Assembly (NCBI GenBank): GCA_036654095.1
Contig: JAVVSR010000001.1
Location: 186,001-250,000 of the forward strand
Length of the DNA: 64,000 nucleotides
Direction of reading: 5' to 3'
From: JAVVSR01 sp036654095
Lineage (GTDB): Bacteria; Bacillota; Clostridia; Christensenellales; CAG-917
The notes under the pieces are model-generated. The model was not told the origin of the DNA, did not search any database, and saw nothing but the letters and a program-made list of their open reading frames with translations. Positions 16,531 through 24,406 of this stretch are shown here, piece by piece (position 1 is the stretch's first letter; every line of letters begins with the position of its first letter). A program made the position numbers and the translations under genes.

Positions 16531-17842
16531 AACGAAAGTCGGCGTAGTTAGTTTGGGTTGTGATAAAAACCGCGTTGACACCGAAAACATGCTTTACATA
16601 CTTGCAAATAGCGGTTACGAAATTACAAATGATGTTTCGGACGCCGATGTTATTGTTATAAATACGTGCGCCTTTATTGAAAGTAGCAAAAAAGAGGCTA
16701 TTTCTACAATATTGGAATTTACGTCAATTAAAAATGAACGCAATATTAAAATAATTGTTACGGGATGTTTATCCGTTCGCTATAAAGATGAACTATTTGT
16801 AGGCTTCCCCGAAGTTGACGCTTTTTTGGGTTTTCAAGACTATGCCAGATTGCCCGAAGTTTTAGATAGAGTGTTTAACGGCGAACGTGTCATTTTAATT
16901 GAGGGCAAAGATATGCCCACTTCAAAACGCATTTTAAGCACTCCGTTTCATACTGCGTATCTTAAAATTGCCGATGGCTGCGACAATCGTTGTACTTATT
17001 GCGCCATTCCATATATTAGAGGCAAATATCGTTCACGCGAAATTGATGGCTTGGTTGATGAAACTCGTGAACTTATTTCAGAATACGGAATTAAAGAAGT
17101 CAATTTAGTCGCCCAAGACATCACTCGATATGGCATTGATATTTATAATGAATATTCATTATTAAAGTTATTGGATAAACTTTCTGCGCTTGACATTAAT
17201 TGGATAAGGTTGTTATATTGCTATCCTGAACTTATTAATGATGATTTAATTAAATATGTTTCGCAAAATGAAAAAGTTTGCAAATATCTTGACATACCTT
17301 TGCAACATATAAGTGATAGAATATTAAAAATGATGAACCGCAGGATTGATGGCGACAGCGTTAGAAAACTTATTGACAAAATTCGTAATATAGATGATAG
17401 GATTGCATTAAGAAGTTCATTTATTGTTGGTTTTCCTACCGAAACCGAAACTGACTTTTATGAATTATGTGACTTTATTTCAAACTATAAGCTTGATTAT
17501 GCCGGGTTTTTTGCTTATAGCAAAGAAGAAGGTACGCCTGCGGCTAAAATCAAGGGTCAACTTTCACAAAAAATTAAAACCGCGCGACAAAAAGAAATTC
17601 GGTCAATACAATCTGATGTGATTTTTGAAAACAACAATAAATATATTGGAAAAACTTTAAAAGTACTGTACGAAGGTATAGATTATAATAAAAAAATGTT
17701 CTATGGTCGTCCTGAATTTTGCGCTCCTGAAATTGACAGCAAGGTTTTATTTAAATCAAATAATCTTGTCGAAATCGGAAACTTCTATGACGTTAAAATT
17801 ACAAAACGCGATGCCTATGACATTATTGGAGAAACAAAATGA
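16520..17842 (+). CDS. rimO: Ribosomal protein S12 methylthiotransferase RimO
   Basis: A radical SAM methylthiotransferase that modifies an aspartate of ribosomal protein S12. Domains in order: the N-terminal UPF0004 domain with VSLGCDKNRVDTE, NTCAF and TGCLS, which supply the three cysteines of the auxiliary cluster. The radical SAM core has CDNRCTYCAIP near residue 153. A C-terminal TRAM domain follows. The GCDKNRVD form, where MiaB has GCQMN, marks it as RimO. The start lies inside the end of ftsK, and the stop overlaps the start of pgsA (ATGA). RimO next to pgsA-cinA-recA is common in Firmicutes. Confidence 0.95.
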   Translation: MNCKTKVGVVSLGCDKNRVDTENMLYILANSGYEITNDVSDADVIVINTCAFIESSKKEAISTILEFTSIKNERNIKIIVTGCLSVRYKDELFVGFPEVDAFLGFQDYARLPEVLDRVFNGERVILIEGKDMPTSKRILSTPFHTAYLKIADGCDNRCTYCAIPYIRGKYRSREIDGLVDETRELISEYGIKEVNLVAQDITRYGIDIYNEYSLLKLLDKLSALDINWIRLLYCYPELINDDLIKYVSQNEKVCKYLDIPLQHISDRILKMMNRRIDGDSVRKLIDKIRNIDDRIALRSSFIVGFPTETETDFYELCDFISNYKLDYAGFFAYSKEEGTPAAKIKGQLSQKIKTARQKEIRSIQSDVIFENNNKYIGKTLKVLYEGIDYNKKMFYGRPEFCAPEIDSKVLFKSNNLVEIGNFYDVKITKRDAYDIIGETK

Positions 17843-18468
17843 ATTTACCTAACAAAATTACCTTAGCTCGAATTTTTTTAATTCCACTTGTTGTGGTGGT
17901 ATATTTATTGCCAGCAAAATTTGATTTTGTAGGCAGTGATATTGTTGCTTGCGCGCTGTTTGTACTTTGCTGTTGCACTGATTTTATCGACGGAAGCATT
18001 GCAAGGAAGCGGAATATGGTTACTGACTTGGGCAAGTTTTTAGACCCAATAGCCGATAAAGTTATTGTTGTTGTTATGCTTTTTATTTTTGTTGGCGACC
18101 AAACTTTGGCAAATCCCTGGGGCGCAATCGTTGCGGGCATAATTATGAGTAGGGAATTGATTATTGGCGCGTTTCGTACAATCGCTGTACAAAAAAAAGT
18201 TGTCATTGCTGCTGATGGTTGGGGCAAAATTAAAACAATTTTCTTAGATGTGGGTTTATCCGCATTGTTTTTAGATGGCATTTTGTTTGGTAATTGCGCA
18301 TTCTTTATGTACTTAGGTAAAATCACATTTTACATAGGCGCAGCATTAGCGTTATATTCTGGCATTAATTATGTTTTAAAAAATAAAGCAGTTTTAATGA
18401 CTGCGCCAGTTGCAAACGACGTTTCGCAAACGACGGAAACTCCTTCGTCAAGCCAAAATAAAGATTAG
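17839..18468 (+). CDS. pgsA: CDP-diacylglycerol-glycerol-3-phosphate 3-phosphatidyltransferase
   Basis: PgsA makes phosphatidylglycerol phosphate, the first step of anionic phospholipid synthesis, in the membrane. The CDP-alcohol phosphotransferase motif D-G-x2-A-R-x8-G-x3-D-x3-D is intact: DGSIAR followed by GKFLDPIADK, residues about 54-76. Several hydrophobic helices span the protein. The last 25 residues are a polar Ser/Thr/Gln-rich tail not needed for the family. GGAGAAAC precedes the start, which overlaps the rimO stop. Confidence 0.95.
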   Translation: MNLPNKITLARIFLIPLVVVVYLLPAKFDFVGSDIVACALFVLCCCTDFIDGSIARKRNMVTDLGKFLDPIADKVIVVVMLFIFVGDQTLANPWGAIVAGIIMSRELIIGAFRTIAVQKKVVIAADGWGKIKTIFLDVGLSALFLDGILFGNCAFFMYLGKITFYIGAALALYSGINYVLKNKAVLMTAPVANDVSQTTETPSSSQNKD

Positions 18469-18610
18469 CAATAAAAGTTTTTTATTTGCTAAATTTAAAG
18501 CAATTTTATAGCAACCAACGCGCTATCTTTCGTTAGCATATTTATTAATTTAATCTTGTTTAGTAAGTAATATTTTTCAAGTAAATTATTTTGTGTATTT
18601 AAGGTATTTT

Positions 18611-19321
18611 ATGATAAAATATAATAGGCTTATAGCTCGAATGTTTGGCCTTAGTAAATCTGAAATTGAAGAAAAATTAGCTCGCGCTAATTTCGATGTT
18701 AAACGGTTTGAAATTGATGAAGAATGTTTAGATGCGTCACTTAGTATATTGCAAGATGGCCCAATAGAGAAAGGCATTATTGACATTTGTCAAAAAGCAT
18801 ACAAGTTGTTTTCGGCGCAGGCCTATACTTTAAATCAAAATACGCCACTTGAAGAAGTTGTTGTCGACTTATTGAAAAAAAATAATTATGTTTTGTCTGT
18901 CGCAGAGAGTATTACTGGAGGGTTGGTCGCAGCTACACTTATAAATGTTTCAGGAATTTCGGAAAACTTTTATGAGGGGATTGTCGCCTATGATAATACT
19001 GCTAAAATTAATCGCTTGCAAGTAAATATCGATACAATTTTAAATTACAACGTTGTTTCTGAGGAAATCGCAAGCGAAATGGCAAACGGCTTGCTTAAAG
19101 AAGGAAATATTGATATTGCAATTTCAACAACAGGCATTGCAGGGCCTACTGGCGGACACGAACAGTTTCCTGTCGGGCTAGTTTGTTTTGGCCTTGCGGC
19201 TAAACAAAAAACTTTTACAACGAAACAAATTTTTAGCGGAACTCGCAACGAAATACGAAAAAAGGCTGCTAATTATGCTATTTTTTACTTATTTTTGTAT
19301 TTATCGGGCAAGCTAAAATGA
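18611..19321 (+). CDS. cinA: Shortened CinA: nicotinamide-nucleotide amidase without the N-terminal MoCF domain
   Basis: CinA/PncC removes the amide of nicotinamide mononucleotide. The C-terminal amidase domain is complete: AESITGGLVAATL near residue 100 and TTGIAGPTGG near 178. The first 75 residues (IARMFGLSKSEIEEKLA and onward) resemble the middle KH-like domain of full-length CinA. The N-terminal MoCF-like domain of about 170 residues is absent, and the 142 bases upstream do not encode it. The start is ATG 18611 with AAGGT at 18601-18605; the GTG at 18593 lies before that site. It sits between pgsA and recA as in Bacillus, so this is the normal locus with a reduced gene. Confidence 0.88.
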   Translation: MIKYNRLIARMFGLSKSEIEEKLARANFDVKRFEIDEECLDASLSILQDGPIEKGIIDICQKAYKLFSAQAYTLNQNTPLEEVVVDLLKKNNYVLSVAESITGGLVAATLINVSGISENFYEGIVAYDNTAKINRLQVNIDTILNYNVVSEEIASEMANGLLKEGNIDIAISTTGIAGPTGGHEQFPVGLVCFGLAAKQKTFTTKQIFSGTRNEIRKKAANYAIFYLFLYLSGKLK

Positions 19322-19345
19322 TGGATAAATATTGAGGAGATTATT

Positions 19346-20335
19346 ATGGCAGAAGCAAAAGATACGGTTAAAACCCTTGAACAAGCTTTACAAAAAATTG
19401 AAAAACAGTTTGGCAAGGGCGCAATTATGAAATTTGGAGACGGGGAAATATTGCAAGTTGAAGCAATTCCTACTGGGTGTTTGACACTTGATATGGCTTT
19501 AGGGATAGGCGGTATTCCGCGCGGTCGTATTATTGAAATTTTCGGGCCAGAGTCATCGGGCAAAACAACCGTTGCGCTGCATATTATTGCCGAAACACAG
19601 GCAACAGGTGGCACGGCTGCTTTTATTGACGCAGAACACGCTCTCGACCCTTATTACGCGCAAAACCTAGGTGTTGTAATTAACGAGTTGTATATATCAC
19701 AGCCTGACAACGGCGAACAGGCTTTGGATATTGTTGAAACATTAGTTAGAAGCAATTCGATTGATTTGATTGTTGTCGACAGTGTCGCAGCGCTTACTCC
19801 ACAGGCTGAAATTGATGGCGAAATGGGCGATAGCCACATGGGTCTACAAGCTAGACTTATGAGCCAAGCTCTAAGAAAACTTGCTGCAATTTGCAATAAA
19901 AGTAAGTGCAGTATTGTGTTTATTAATCAACTTCGTGAAAAGGTTGGCGTTGTTTATGGTAGTCCTGAGGTTACGCCCGGTGGCAAGGCTTTGAAATTTT
20001 ACTCAAGTGTCCGTATCGACATTAGAAAAGCTGATACAATTAAAGATGGCGCAGATGTTGTTGGAAACAGAACAAAGGCTCGTATTGTCAAAAATAAAGT
20101 CGCTCCTCCTTTTAAAGTTGCCGAATTTGACATACTTTTTGGAAAAGGTATATCGAAAATTGGCTGTATTCTTGATGTCGCTATTGAAAACAATATTATT
20201 CAAAAAAGCGGAAGTTGGTTTGCATATAATGATGAAAAAATTGGTCAAGGTCGCGAAAAAGCTATTGATTTTCTTAATATCCATCCCGAAATCGCAACCA
20301 GTATTGTTGCTACAATTAAGGCAATTAAAAAATAG
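19346..20335 (+). CDS. recA: Recombinase RecA
   Basis: RecA forms filaments on single-stranded DNA for homologous recombination and SOS induction. All key motifs are seen: Walker A GPESSGKTT near residue 70, AFIDAEHALDP, Walker B LIVVDSVAAL, and the switch region INQLREKVGV, followed by TPGGKALKFYSSVR. At 329 residues it is slightly short, ending at AIKAIKK without the usual long acidic C-terminal tail. A strong TGAGGAG site precedes the start, 24 bases after cinA. Confidence 0.98.
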   Translation: MAEAKDTVKTLEQALQKIEKQFGKGAIMKFGDGEILQVEAIPTGCLTLDMALGIGGIPRGRIIEIFGPESSGKTTVALHIIAETQATGGTAAFIDAEHALDPYYAQNLGVVINELYISQPDNGEQALDIVETLVRSNSIDLIVVDSVAALTPQAEIDGEMGDSHMGLQARLMSQALRKLAAICNKSKCSIVFINQLREKVGVVYGSPEVTPGGKALKFYSSVRIDIRKADTIKDGADVVGNRTKARIVKNKVAPPFKVAEFDILFGKGISKIGCILDVAIENNIIQKSGSWFAYNDEKIGQGREKAIDFLNIHPEIATSIVATIKAIKK

Positions 20336-20585
20336 TAATTTTTTGTTTTAAATTTATAAAATATTTAATAATTATTGCATAGTTTTGAGCAGTTTAGCGC
20401 TTAAAACTAGCTTTAATAGCTATATCTAAATTTAAAATTATCTTAAGTTCTACATATTTTTTGACGGTTAGCATAATATTTTTGCGTATTTTGTAATTAT
20501 TTTAAGCGTTTTCTCGCTTAAATGAAAATATATTTATTTAAAGTTGCTAAAGTATATTTTTTTTATACAAAATTTTTACATCGTC
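20336..20585 (+). other. AT-rich spacer after recA with two hairpins
   Basis: No gene was found. A 10-bp stem with one G-T pair lies at 20381-20408 (AGTTTTGAGC with GCTTAAAACT) but lacks a good T tract, so it is at best a weak terminator. A second perfect 8-bp stem lies at 20501-20522 (TTTAAGCG with CGCTTAAA). Confidence 0.5.
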
Positions 20586-20614
20586 TTGACATTTGTGCAA
20601 CTTTATTGTATAAT
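20586..20614 (+). promoter_or_regulatory. Near-perfect consensus SigA promoter for rny
   Basis: TTGACA, a 17-base spacer and TATAAT match the vegetative consensus exactly, the strongest promoter seen in the window. Confidence 0.92.
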
Positions 20615-20629
20615 TTTTATAATTAAAGT

Positions 20630-20668
20630 CGCTGTTTATCACTATGCGAACGTGATAAACTACTAGCG
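20630..20668 (+). promoter_or_regulatory. Hairpin in the rny leader
   Basis: GTTTATCAC (20634-20642) pairs perfectly with GTGATAAAC (20652-20660) around a 9-base loop. A further CGCT (20630-20633) can pair with AGCG (20665-20668) across a 4-base bulge. The hairpin starts close to the predicted transcription start and ends about 15 bases before the AGGAGGT site of rny. It may protect the 5' end or autoregulate; this is inferred. Confidence 0.6.
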
Positions 20669-20699
20669 GTTTTATCAATATATAGGAGGTTTAAACCAC

Positions 20700-22292
20700 A
20701 TGACAAGCAATTTTGTGTATCTGCTTGCAGTGTCGGTCGGCGGAACTATCGGTATCGCGATTGGCGCGATTGCCGTTGGCGGAGTGATTGGGTATTTAAT
20801 TTACCGTCAATACTCCCTAAATAAAATTGGTTTGGCAAAAACTGAAGCTGCAAGGATTATCGAGGACGCTAATTTGGAGTCAAAAACACTTCGTAAAGAA
20901 GCTCTTTTGGAAGCCAAAGAGGAACAACACAGGTTGCGAACCGAATTCGATAAGGAATCCAAAGAAAAGAAAGCTGAGTTTCAAAAATCAGAGTTACGTC
21001 TTCAACAAAAGGAAAGTTATCTTGATAAAAAAGATGATACTCTTGAAAAAAAACAGGAGCAGTTAGAAACTCAGAAAAGTCAAATTGCTCAAAAAGAAAT
21101 TGAATTACAAGGCATTGAAGATGAACTTAAAAATTCGCATTCCATTATGGAGCGCGAGCTAGAACGTGTATCGGGGTTGACAAAAGACGAGGCGAAAGCG
21201 CAACTTGTTGAAAGCCTTTTAGATACGGCGAAAAAAGATGCCGCACAAGAAGCAAAAAATATTGAAGCTGAAGCGCGTGAAAATGCTGATAAAAAGGCGC
21301 AAAACATTGTTAGTTTAGCTATTCAACGTTGCGCTGCTGACCACGCTACTGAAACTACCGTATCGGTAGTAGCTCTGCCTAGTGATGATATGAAGGGTAG
21401 AATTATTGGTAGGGTTGGCCGCAATATCCGCGCATTAGAAAGCGCAACTGGTGTTGATTTAATTATTGATGATACGCCTGATGTCGTTACTTTATCTGGT
21501 TTTGACCCAATTCGTCGCGAGGTTGCTCGTATTACACTTGAGAAACTTATCGCTGATGGACGTATTCATCCTGCGCGCATTGAGGAAATGGTCGATAAAG
21601 TTAGAAAAGAAGTTGACGCATCTATTAAAGAAGCTGGCGAAAATGCCGTCTTTGAATGTGGAATTTATGGTATTCATCCTGAGTTAATTAAAATTTTAGG
21701 TAGGCTTAAATACCGTACAAGCTATGGCCAAAACTGCTTAAAACATTCGCTTGAGGTCGCTTTTTTAGCAGGTATGATGGCTAGTGAACTTGGCGCTGAT
21801 TGTAAAATTGCTAAGCGGGCAGGTTTGTTGCACGATATCGGCAAAGCTGTTGACCATGAAATCGAAGGTACTCACGTGCAAATTGGTGTTGACCTTGCTA
21901 AAAAGTATAAAGAAAACAGCCAAATTATCCACGCAATCGCCGCGCACCACAATGATATTGAAGCCACTACCGTTGAGGCTGTATTAGTGCAAGCTGCTGA
22001 CGCTATTTCAAGCGCAAGGCCGGGAGCGCGTCGCGAATCTCTTGAAAATTATGTTAAACGTATTGAAAAATTGGAAACCTTAGCAAACTCGTTCGCAGGG
22101 GTTGAGCAATCATTTGCTATTCAGGCTGGGCGCGAAATCCGCGTTATGGTAAAACCTGAAGTCGTTGATGATAGCACTACCGTGTTTTTAGCAAAAGAAA
22201 TCGCTAACAAATTAGAGGCCGAATTGGAATATCCAGGTCAAATTAAGGTCACTGTTGTTAGGGAAATTAGAAGCGTAGATTACGCTAAATAA
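20700..22292 (+). CDS. rny: Ribonuclease Y
   Basis: RNase Y is the membrane-anchored endonuclease that starts messenger decay in many Firmicutes. The 530 residues show an N-terminal membrane helix (about 7-35), a long charged coiled coil (about 40-210), a KH domain with MKGRIIGRVGRNIRALE near 230, and an HD domain with LLHDIGKAVD near 375. Length and order match the family. The start has AGGAGGT upstream. It lies downstream of recA as in Bacillus, but with its own very strong promoter and a structured leader. Confidence 0.97.
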   Translation: MTSNFVYLLAVSVGGTIGIAIGAIAVGGVIGYLIYRQYSLNKIGLAKTEAARIIEDANLESKTLRKEALLEAKEEQHRLRTEFDKESKEKKAEFQKSELRLQQKESYLDKKDDTLEKKQEQLETQKSQIAQKEIELQGIEDELKNSHSIMERELERVSGLTKDEAKAQLVESLLDTAKKDAAQEAKNIEAEARENADKKAQNIVSLAIQRCAADHATETTVSVVALPSDDMKGRIIGRVGRNIRALESATGVDLIIDDTPDVVTLSGFDPIRREVARITLEKLIADGRIHPARIEEMVDKVRKEVDASIKEAGENAVFECGIYGIHPELIKILGRLKYRTSYGQNCLKHSLEVAFLAGMMASELGADCKIAKRAGLLHDIGKAVDHEIEGTHVQIGVDLAKKYKENSQIIHAIAAHHNDIEATTVEAVLVQAADAISSARPGARRESLENYVKRIEKLETLANSFAGVEQSFAIQAGREIRVMVKPEVVDDSTTVFLAKEIANKLEAELEYPGQIKVTVVREIRSVDYAK

Positions 22293-22316
22293 ATTTTATA
22301 AAACAAATTATTTTTT

Positions 22317-22343
22317 ATGCGCCAAATTATTGGCGCATTTTTT
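22317..22343 (+). terminator. Terminator after rny
   Basis: A 9-bp perfect stem (ATGCGCCAA with TTGGCGCAT) with a 4-base loop and a run of T. The following 340 bases to the next gene are extremely AT-rich with no gene seen. Confidence 0.92.
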
Positions 22344-22617
22344 ATTGCCTTAAACATAAATAAAAAATATAATTTTAAGTATTTATAATAGTTGTTATTG
22401 CGTTGTTAAAATCACTTAAAACACTTTGCACAGTTTTTTTAAATTAAAAATATAAATGGTTTACAATAAAATTTTTATTGTTTTAAATTAAAAAATAAAT
22501 TACAAAATTCGATTTTATACAATTTAATCACTTTTAATATAAGTATAGATTTAAAATAAATTGTAATTATATATCTGTCGCAATTTTTTAATAACTAGAA
22601 TAGAATATATTAGTAAG

Positions 22618-22646
22618 TTGAATTAAAAAAATATTTGCTATAAAAT
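22618..22646 (+). promoter_or_regulatory. Possible promoter for the cysteine-rich gene pair
   Basis: TTGAAT and TAAAAT are 17 bases apart. The region is so AT-rich that chance matches are likely, and a sporulation sigma factor promoter cannot be excluded. Confidence 0.3.
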
Positions 22647-22684
22647 TTATTCAAACTATTAAATTTATATTGAGGAGAAATACT

Positions 22685-23053
22685 ATGGCTGAAAATAATA
22701 AAGATAACGTTGTCGGTGAAGACCAAACCTGTCCAACTGTTGGATATCAATCAGCTTCAATCTGCGTACCTGTAACCGTAACACCGTTTGCAAAAACAGG
22801 GGCTACTAGCACTAAATGCTGCGGAATGCCTATTGTTATTTCAGGGCGAAATACTTGTGGCGGTGTTAAAAATGGTACTTGCTTTTTTACAATTAGCCAA
22901 GATATTTGCGTTGCTGTTCCTGTTGTATTCGGAGCGGTTGCCTCTGTCGGCGATACTTTTGTAAGTTGCAACGGCGCATCGTCTGATGATATTTGTTCAA
23001 ACTGTGAAAAAATAATTGAACCATTACCAAGTGTTCCAACTAATAATGTATAA
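22685..23053 (+). CDS. Cysteine-rich protein of unknown function, first of a tandem pair
   Basis: I do not recognise this family. It is 122 residues with 10 cysteines, no signal peptide and no membrane segment. The composition is rich in Val, Thr, Ser and Gly with alternating hydrophobics, which suggests beta strands. Notable pieces are FAKTGATSTKCCGMP (residues 35-49), NGTCFFTISQDICVAVP (63-79) and a DICSNCE tail. The start ATG 22685 has TGAGGAG upstream; the earlier in-frame TTG lies inside that site. The next gene encodes a shorter relative with the same landmarks. A small cysteine-rich strand-forming protein in a sporulating genome could be a spore-surface or other cross-linked structural protein, but that is only a guess from composition. 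Confidence 0.8.
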   Translation: MAENNKDNVVGEDQTCPTVGYQSASICVPVTVTPFAKTGATSTKCCGMPIVISGRNTCGGVKNGTCFFTISQDICVAVPVVFGAVASVGDTFVSCNGASSDDICSNCEKIIEPLPSVPTNNV

Positions 23054-23058
23054 ATATT

Positions 23059-23361
23059 ATGGAAAATCATTTGTCAAATTGTAATGATGAAAATTCGACT
23101 TGCACAAGTATTTTTTCGCAATTTGAAGATGTAAGTGTTGCAATAAAACTAAATACTTTTGCAAAACTAGGCGATTTATCCACGAAATGCTGCGGAGAAC
23201 CAACAGTTTGTGTTAATTGTTGTAAAAGAACAAATGGTTTATGTGGCTATGAGATTGTTATTACGCAAACAGTTTGCACTAGAATACCTATCGAGTATTG
23301 TACCTGCGCTGATATTTCGTCAACAACAGTAAACTGCGATGATTGCAATAACTGTAAATAA
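23059..23361 (+). CDS. Cysteine-rich protein of unknown function, second of a tandem pair
   Basis: A 100-residue protein with 14 cysteines, related to the preceding one. It shares FAK-x-G-x2-STKCCG-x-P (residues 34-48), NG-x-C (59-62) and a TQ-x2-C-x3-P segment (69-77). It adds a cysteine-dense insert VCVNCCK and a tail CDDCNNCK. It begins 5 bases after the upstream stop and has no visible ribosome binding site of its own, so it probably depends on translation of the first gene. It could bind metal through the CxxCC and CxxCxxC clusters or form disulfides. No known family was recognised. Confidence 0.75.
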   Translation: MENHLSNCNDENSTCTSIFSQFEDVSVAIKLNTFAKLGDLSTKCCGEPTVCVNCCKRTNGLCGYEIVITQTVCTRIPIEYCTCADISSTTVNCDDCNNCK

Positions 23362-23550
23362 ATTCATTATTGAAGCTATGAACTTTTTAACTTTAGTATT
23401 GTAAATTATTTTAGTCGTAGTCATAAAATTAAAAATATTAATAAATAGTATTAAAAATTATTTATTTTTTATCATAATGAAAAAATTACAATAGAAATAT
23501 ATCATTTGAAATAATAATGCTAATATTATATTAAACCGATAAATTGAATT

Positions 23551-23582
23551 AAAAAACCCTACTTAATCAAGTAGGGTTTTTT
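23551..23582. terminator. Bidirectional terminator between cysteine-rich genes and the tRNA cluster
   Basis: A 14-bp perfect stem (AAAAAACCCTACTT with AAGTAGGGTTTTTT), 4-base loop, and T runs on both strands. It can end the plus-strand genes and the minus-strand tRNA operon. Confidence 0.92.
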
Positions 23583-23583
23583 T

Positions 23584-23668
23584 TGGTGGGAAGAGGTGGA
23601 TTCGAACCACCGAAAGCGAAGCTGGCAGATTTACAGTCTGCTCCCTTTAGCCACTCGGGAATCTTCCC
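23584..23668 (-). tRNA. tRNA-Tyr (anticodon GTA)
   Basis: On the minus strand: acceptor GGGAAGA with TCTTCCC, a GTA anticodon in CTGTAAA, a long variable arm, T-arm GGTTCGAATCC and encoded CCA. The long variable arm fits tRNA-Tyr. It is the last gene of the minus-strand tRNA cluster. Confidence 0.96.
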
Positions 23669-23673
23669 CCAGA

Positions 23674-23748
23674 TGGAGCTGGTGGTCGGAGTCGAACCAA
23701 CAACCTGCTGATTACAAATCAGCTGCTCTGCCATTGAGCCACACCAGC
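23674..23748 (-). tRNA. tRNA-Thr (anticodon TGT)
   Basis: Acceptor GCTGGTG with CACCAGC, anticodon TGT in TTTGTAA, T-arm GGTTCGACTCC and encoded CCA. It lies 5 bases upstream of tRNA-Tyr in transcription order. Confidence 0.96.
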
Positions 23749-23901
23749 ATATTAATAGACCAATGTAAAAGGGCGCACATATGGTCAAACTTTTAAAAAG
23801 TCACCGTTAAGTGACTGGAAACTCACCGAGGAGCTTTACGTAATAAACAATTAGGGCAAAATAAAACCCTCGCGTCTGTTCATCACCTTTTAGCACCTTA
23901 A
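23749..23901 (-). other. Unexplained 153-base spacer inside the tRNA cluster, possible small RNA
   Basis: The other gaps in this cluster are only 4 to 23 bases. Read on the minus strand, the spacer begins right after the CCA of tRNA-Phe, where GCACC-ATTAA-GGTGC can form a hairpin using the tRNA end. It contains AGGG and CCCT segments around a T-rich loop. A terminator-like hairpin follows at about 23796-23815 (AGTCAC-TTAACG-GTGACT followed by five T). After the hairpin come about 47 AT-rich bases before tRNA-Thr. It may encode a separate RNA or be an attenuator; no known RNA family was recognised. Confidence 0.4.
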
Positions 23902-23978
23902 TGGTGCCTTGGGGCGGACTTGAACCACCGACACGGGGATTTTCAGTCCCCTGCTCTACCACCTGAGCTACCAAGGCA
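23902..23978 (-). tRNA. tRNA-Phe (anticodon GAA)
   Basis: Acceptor TGCCTTG with CAAGGCA, anticodon GAA in CTGAAAA, T-arm GGTTCAAGTCC and encoded CCA. Confidence 0.96.
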
Positions 23979-23982
23979 AAAA

Positions 23983-24059
23983 TGGCGATCCGGAGGGGAC
24001 TCGAACCCCTGACCTCTAGCGTGACAGGCTAGCGTTCTAACCAACTGAACTACCGGACC
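23983..24059 (-). tRNA. tRNA-Asp (anticodon GTC)
   Basis: Acceptor GGTCCGG with CCGGATC (one G-T pair), anticodon GTC in CTGTCAC, discriminator G and encoded CCA. Confidence 0.96.
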
Positions 24060-24078
24060 ACATTTTTTAATATTTTAT

Positions 24079-24155
24079 TGGTGGGCCTTCACGGACTTGA
24101 ACCGCGGACCAATCGGTTATGAGCCGACCGCTCTGACCAACTGAGCTAAAGGCCC
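24079..24155 (-). tRNA. tRNA with CAT anticodon (tRNA-Ile2 or elongator tRNA-Met)
   Basis: Acceptor GGGCCTT with AAGGCCC, so it is not the initiator, which has a mismatch at the first pair. The anticodon loop is CTCATAA. The 5' part GGGCCTTTAGCTCAGTTGG resembles the Bacillus tRNA-Ile that needs lysidine at C34. Elongator tRNA-Met stays possible; a tilS-identity comparison would settle it. CCA is encoded. Confidence 0.9.
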
Positions 24156-24166
24156 TTGTTGCTTTT

Positions 24167-24243
24167 TGGTCGGGGTGAAGAGACTCGAACTCCCGACCTC
24201 ATGGTCCCAAACCACGCGCGCTACCAATCTGCGCTACACCCCG
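24167..24243 (-). tRNA. tRNA-Pro (anticodon TGG)
   Basis: Acceptor CGGGGTG with CACCCCG, anticodon TGG in TTTGGGA, T-arm GAGTTCGAGTC and encoded CCA. It is the first gene of the cluster after the promoter. Confidence 0.96.
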
Positions 24244-24274
24244 ATGAACTAAGCACATCTTTAGCGACTTTTAA

Positions 24275-24303
24275 AGGATACAATATTATTAAATAATTGT
24301 CAA
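24275..24303 (-). promoter_or_regulatory. Promoter of the minus-strand tRNA cluster
   Basis: On the minus strand TTGACA, a 17-base spacer and TATCCT lie about 30 bases upstream of tRNA-Pro. Confidence 0.8.
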
Positions 24304-24380
24304 CTTTTTTTAACGATTTCTGAAAAAATTTTAATAAATGTTTAGTCATTATTCATTTAAAATAGACACTTTCGGCTATT

Positions 24381-24406
24381 ATAGGATATTTTTTTTGATT
24401 TTCAAT
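24381..24406 (+). promoter_or_regulatory. Possible SigH-type promoter for the spoIIA operon
   Basis: ATAGGATAT matches the SigH -35 pattern (R-n-AGGA-W-W-W). Thirteen bases after it comes CAAT where GAAT is expected. In B. subtilis the spoIIA operon is transcribed by SigH, which makes the match worth noting; one -10 position differs. Confidence 0.35.

Noticed and set aside
23567..23796. Frames on both strands over the tRNA-Tyr and tRNA-Thr genes
   Set aside because: They are chance frames through clear tRNA genes.
23749..23901. T-box or known riboswitch in the tRNA spacer
   Set aside because: No T-box sequence, no recognisable riboswitch core, and no protein gene downstream to control.
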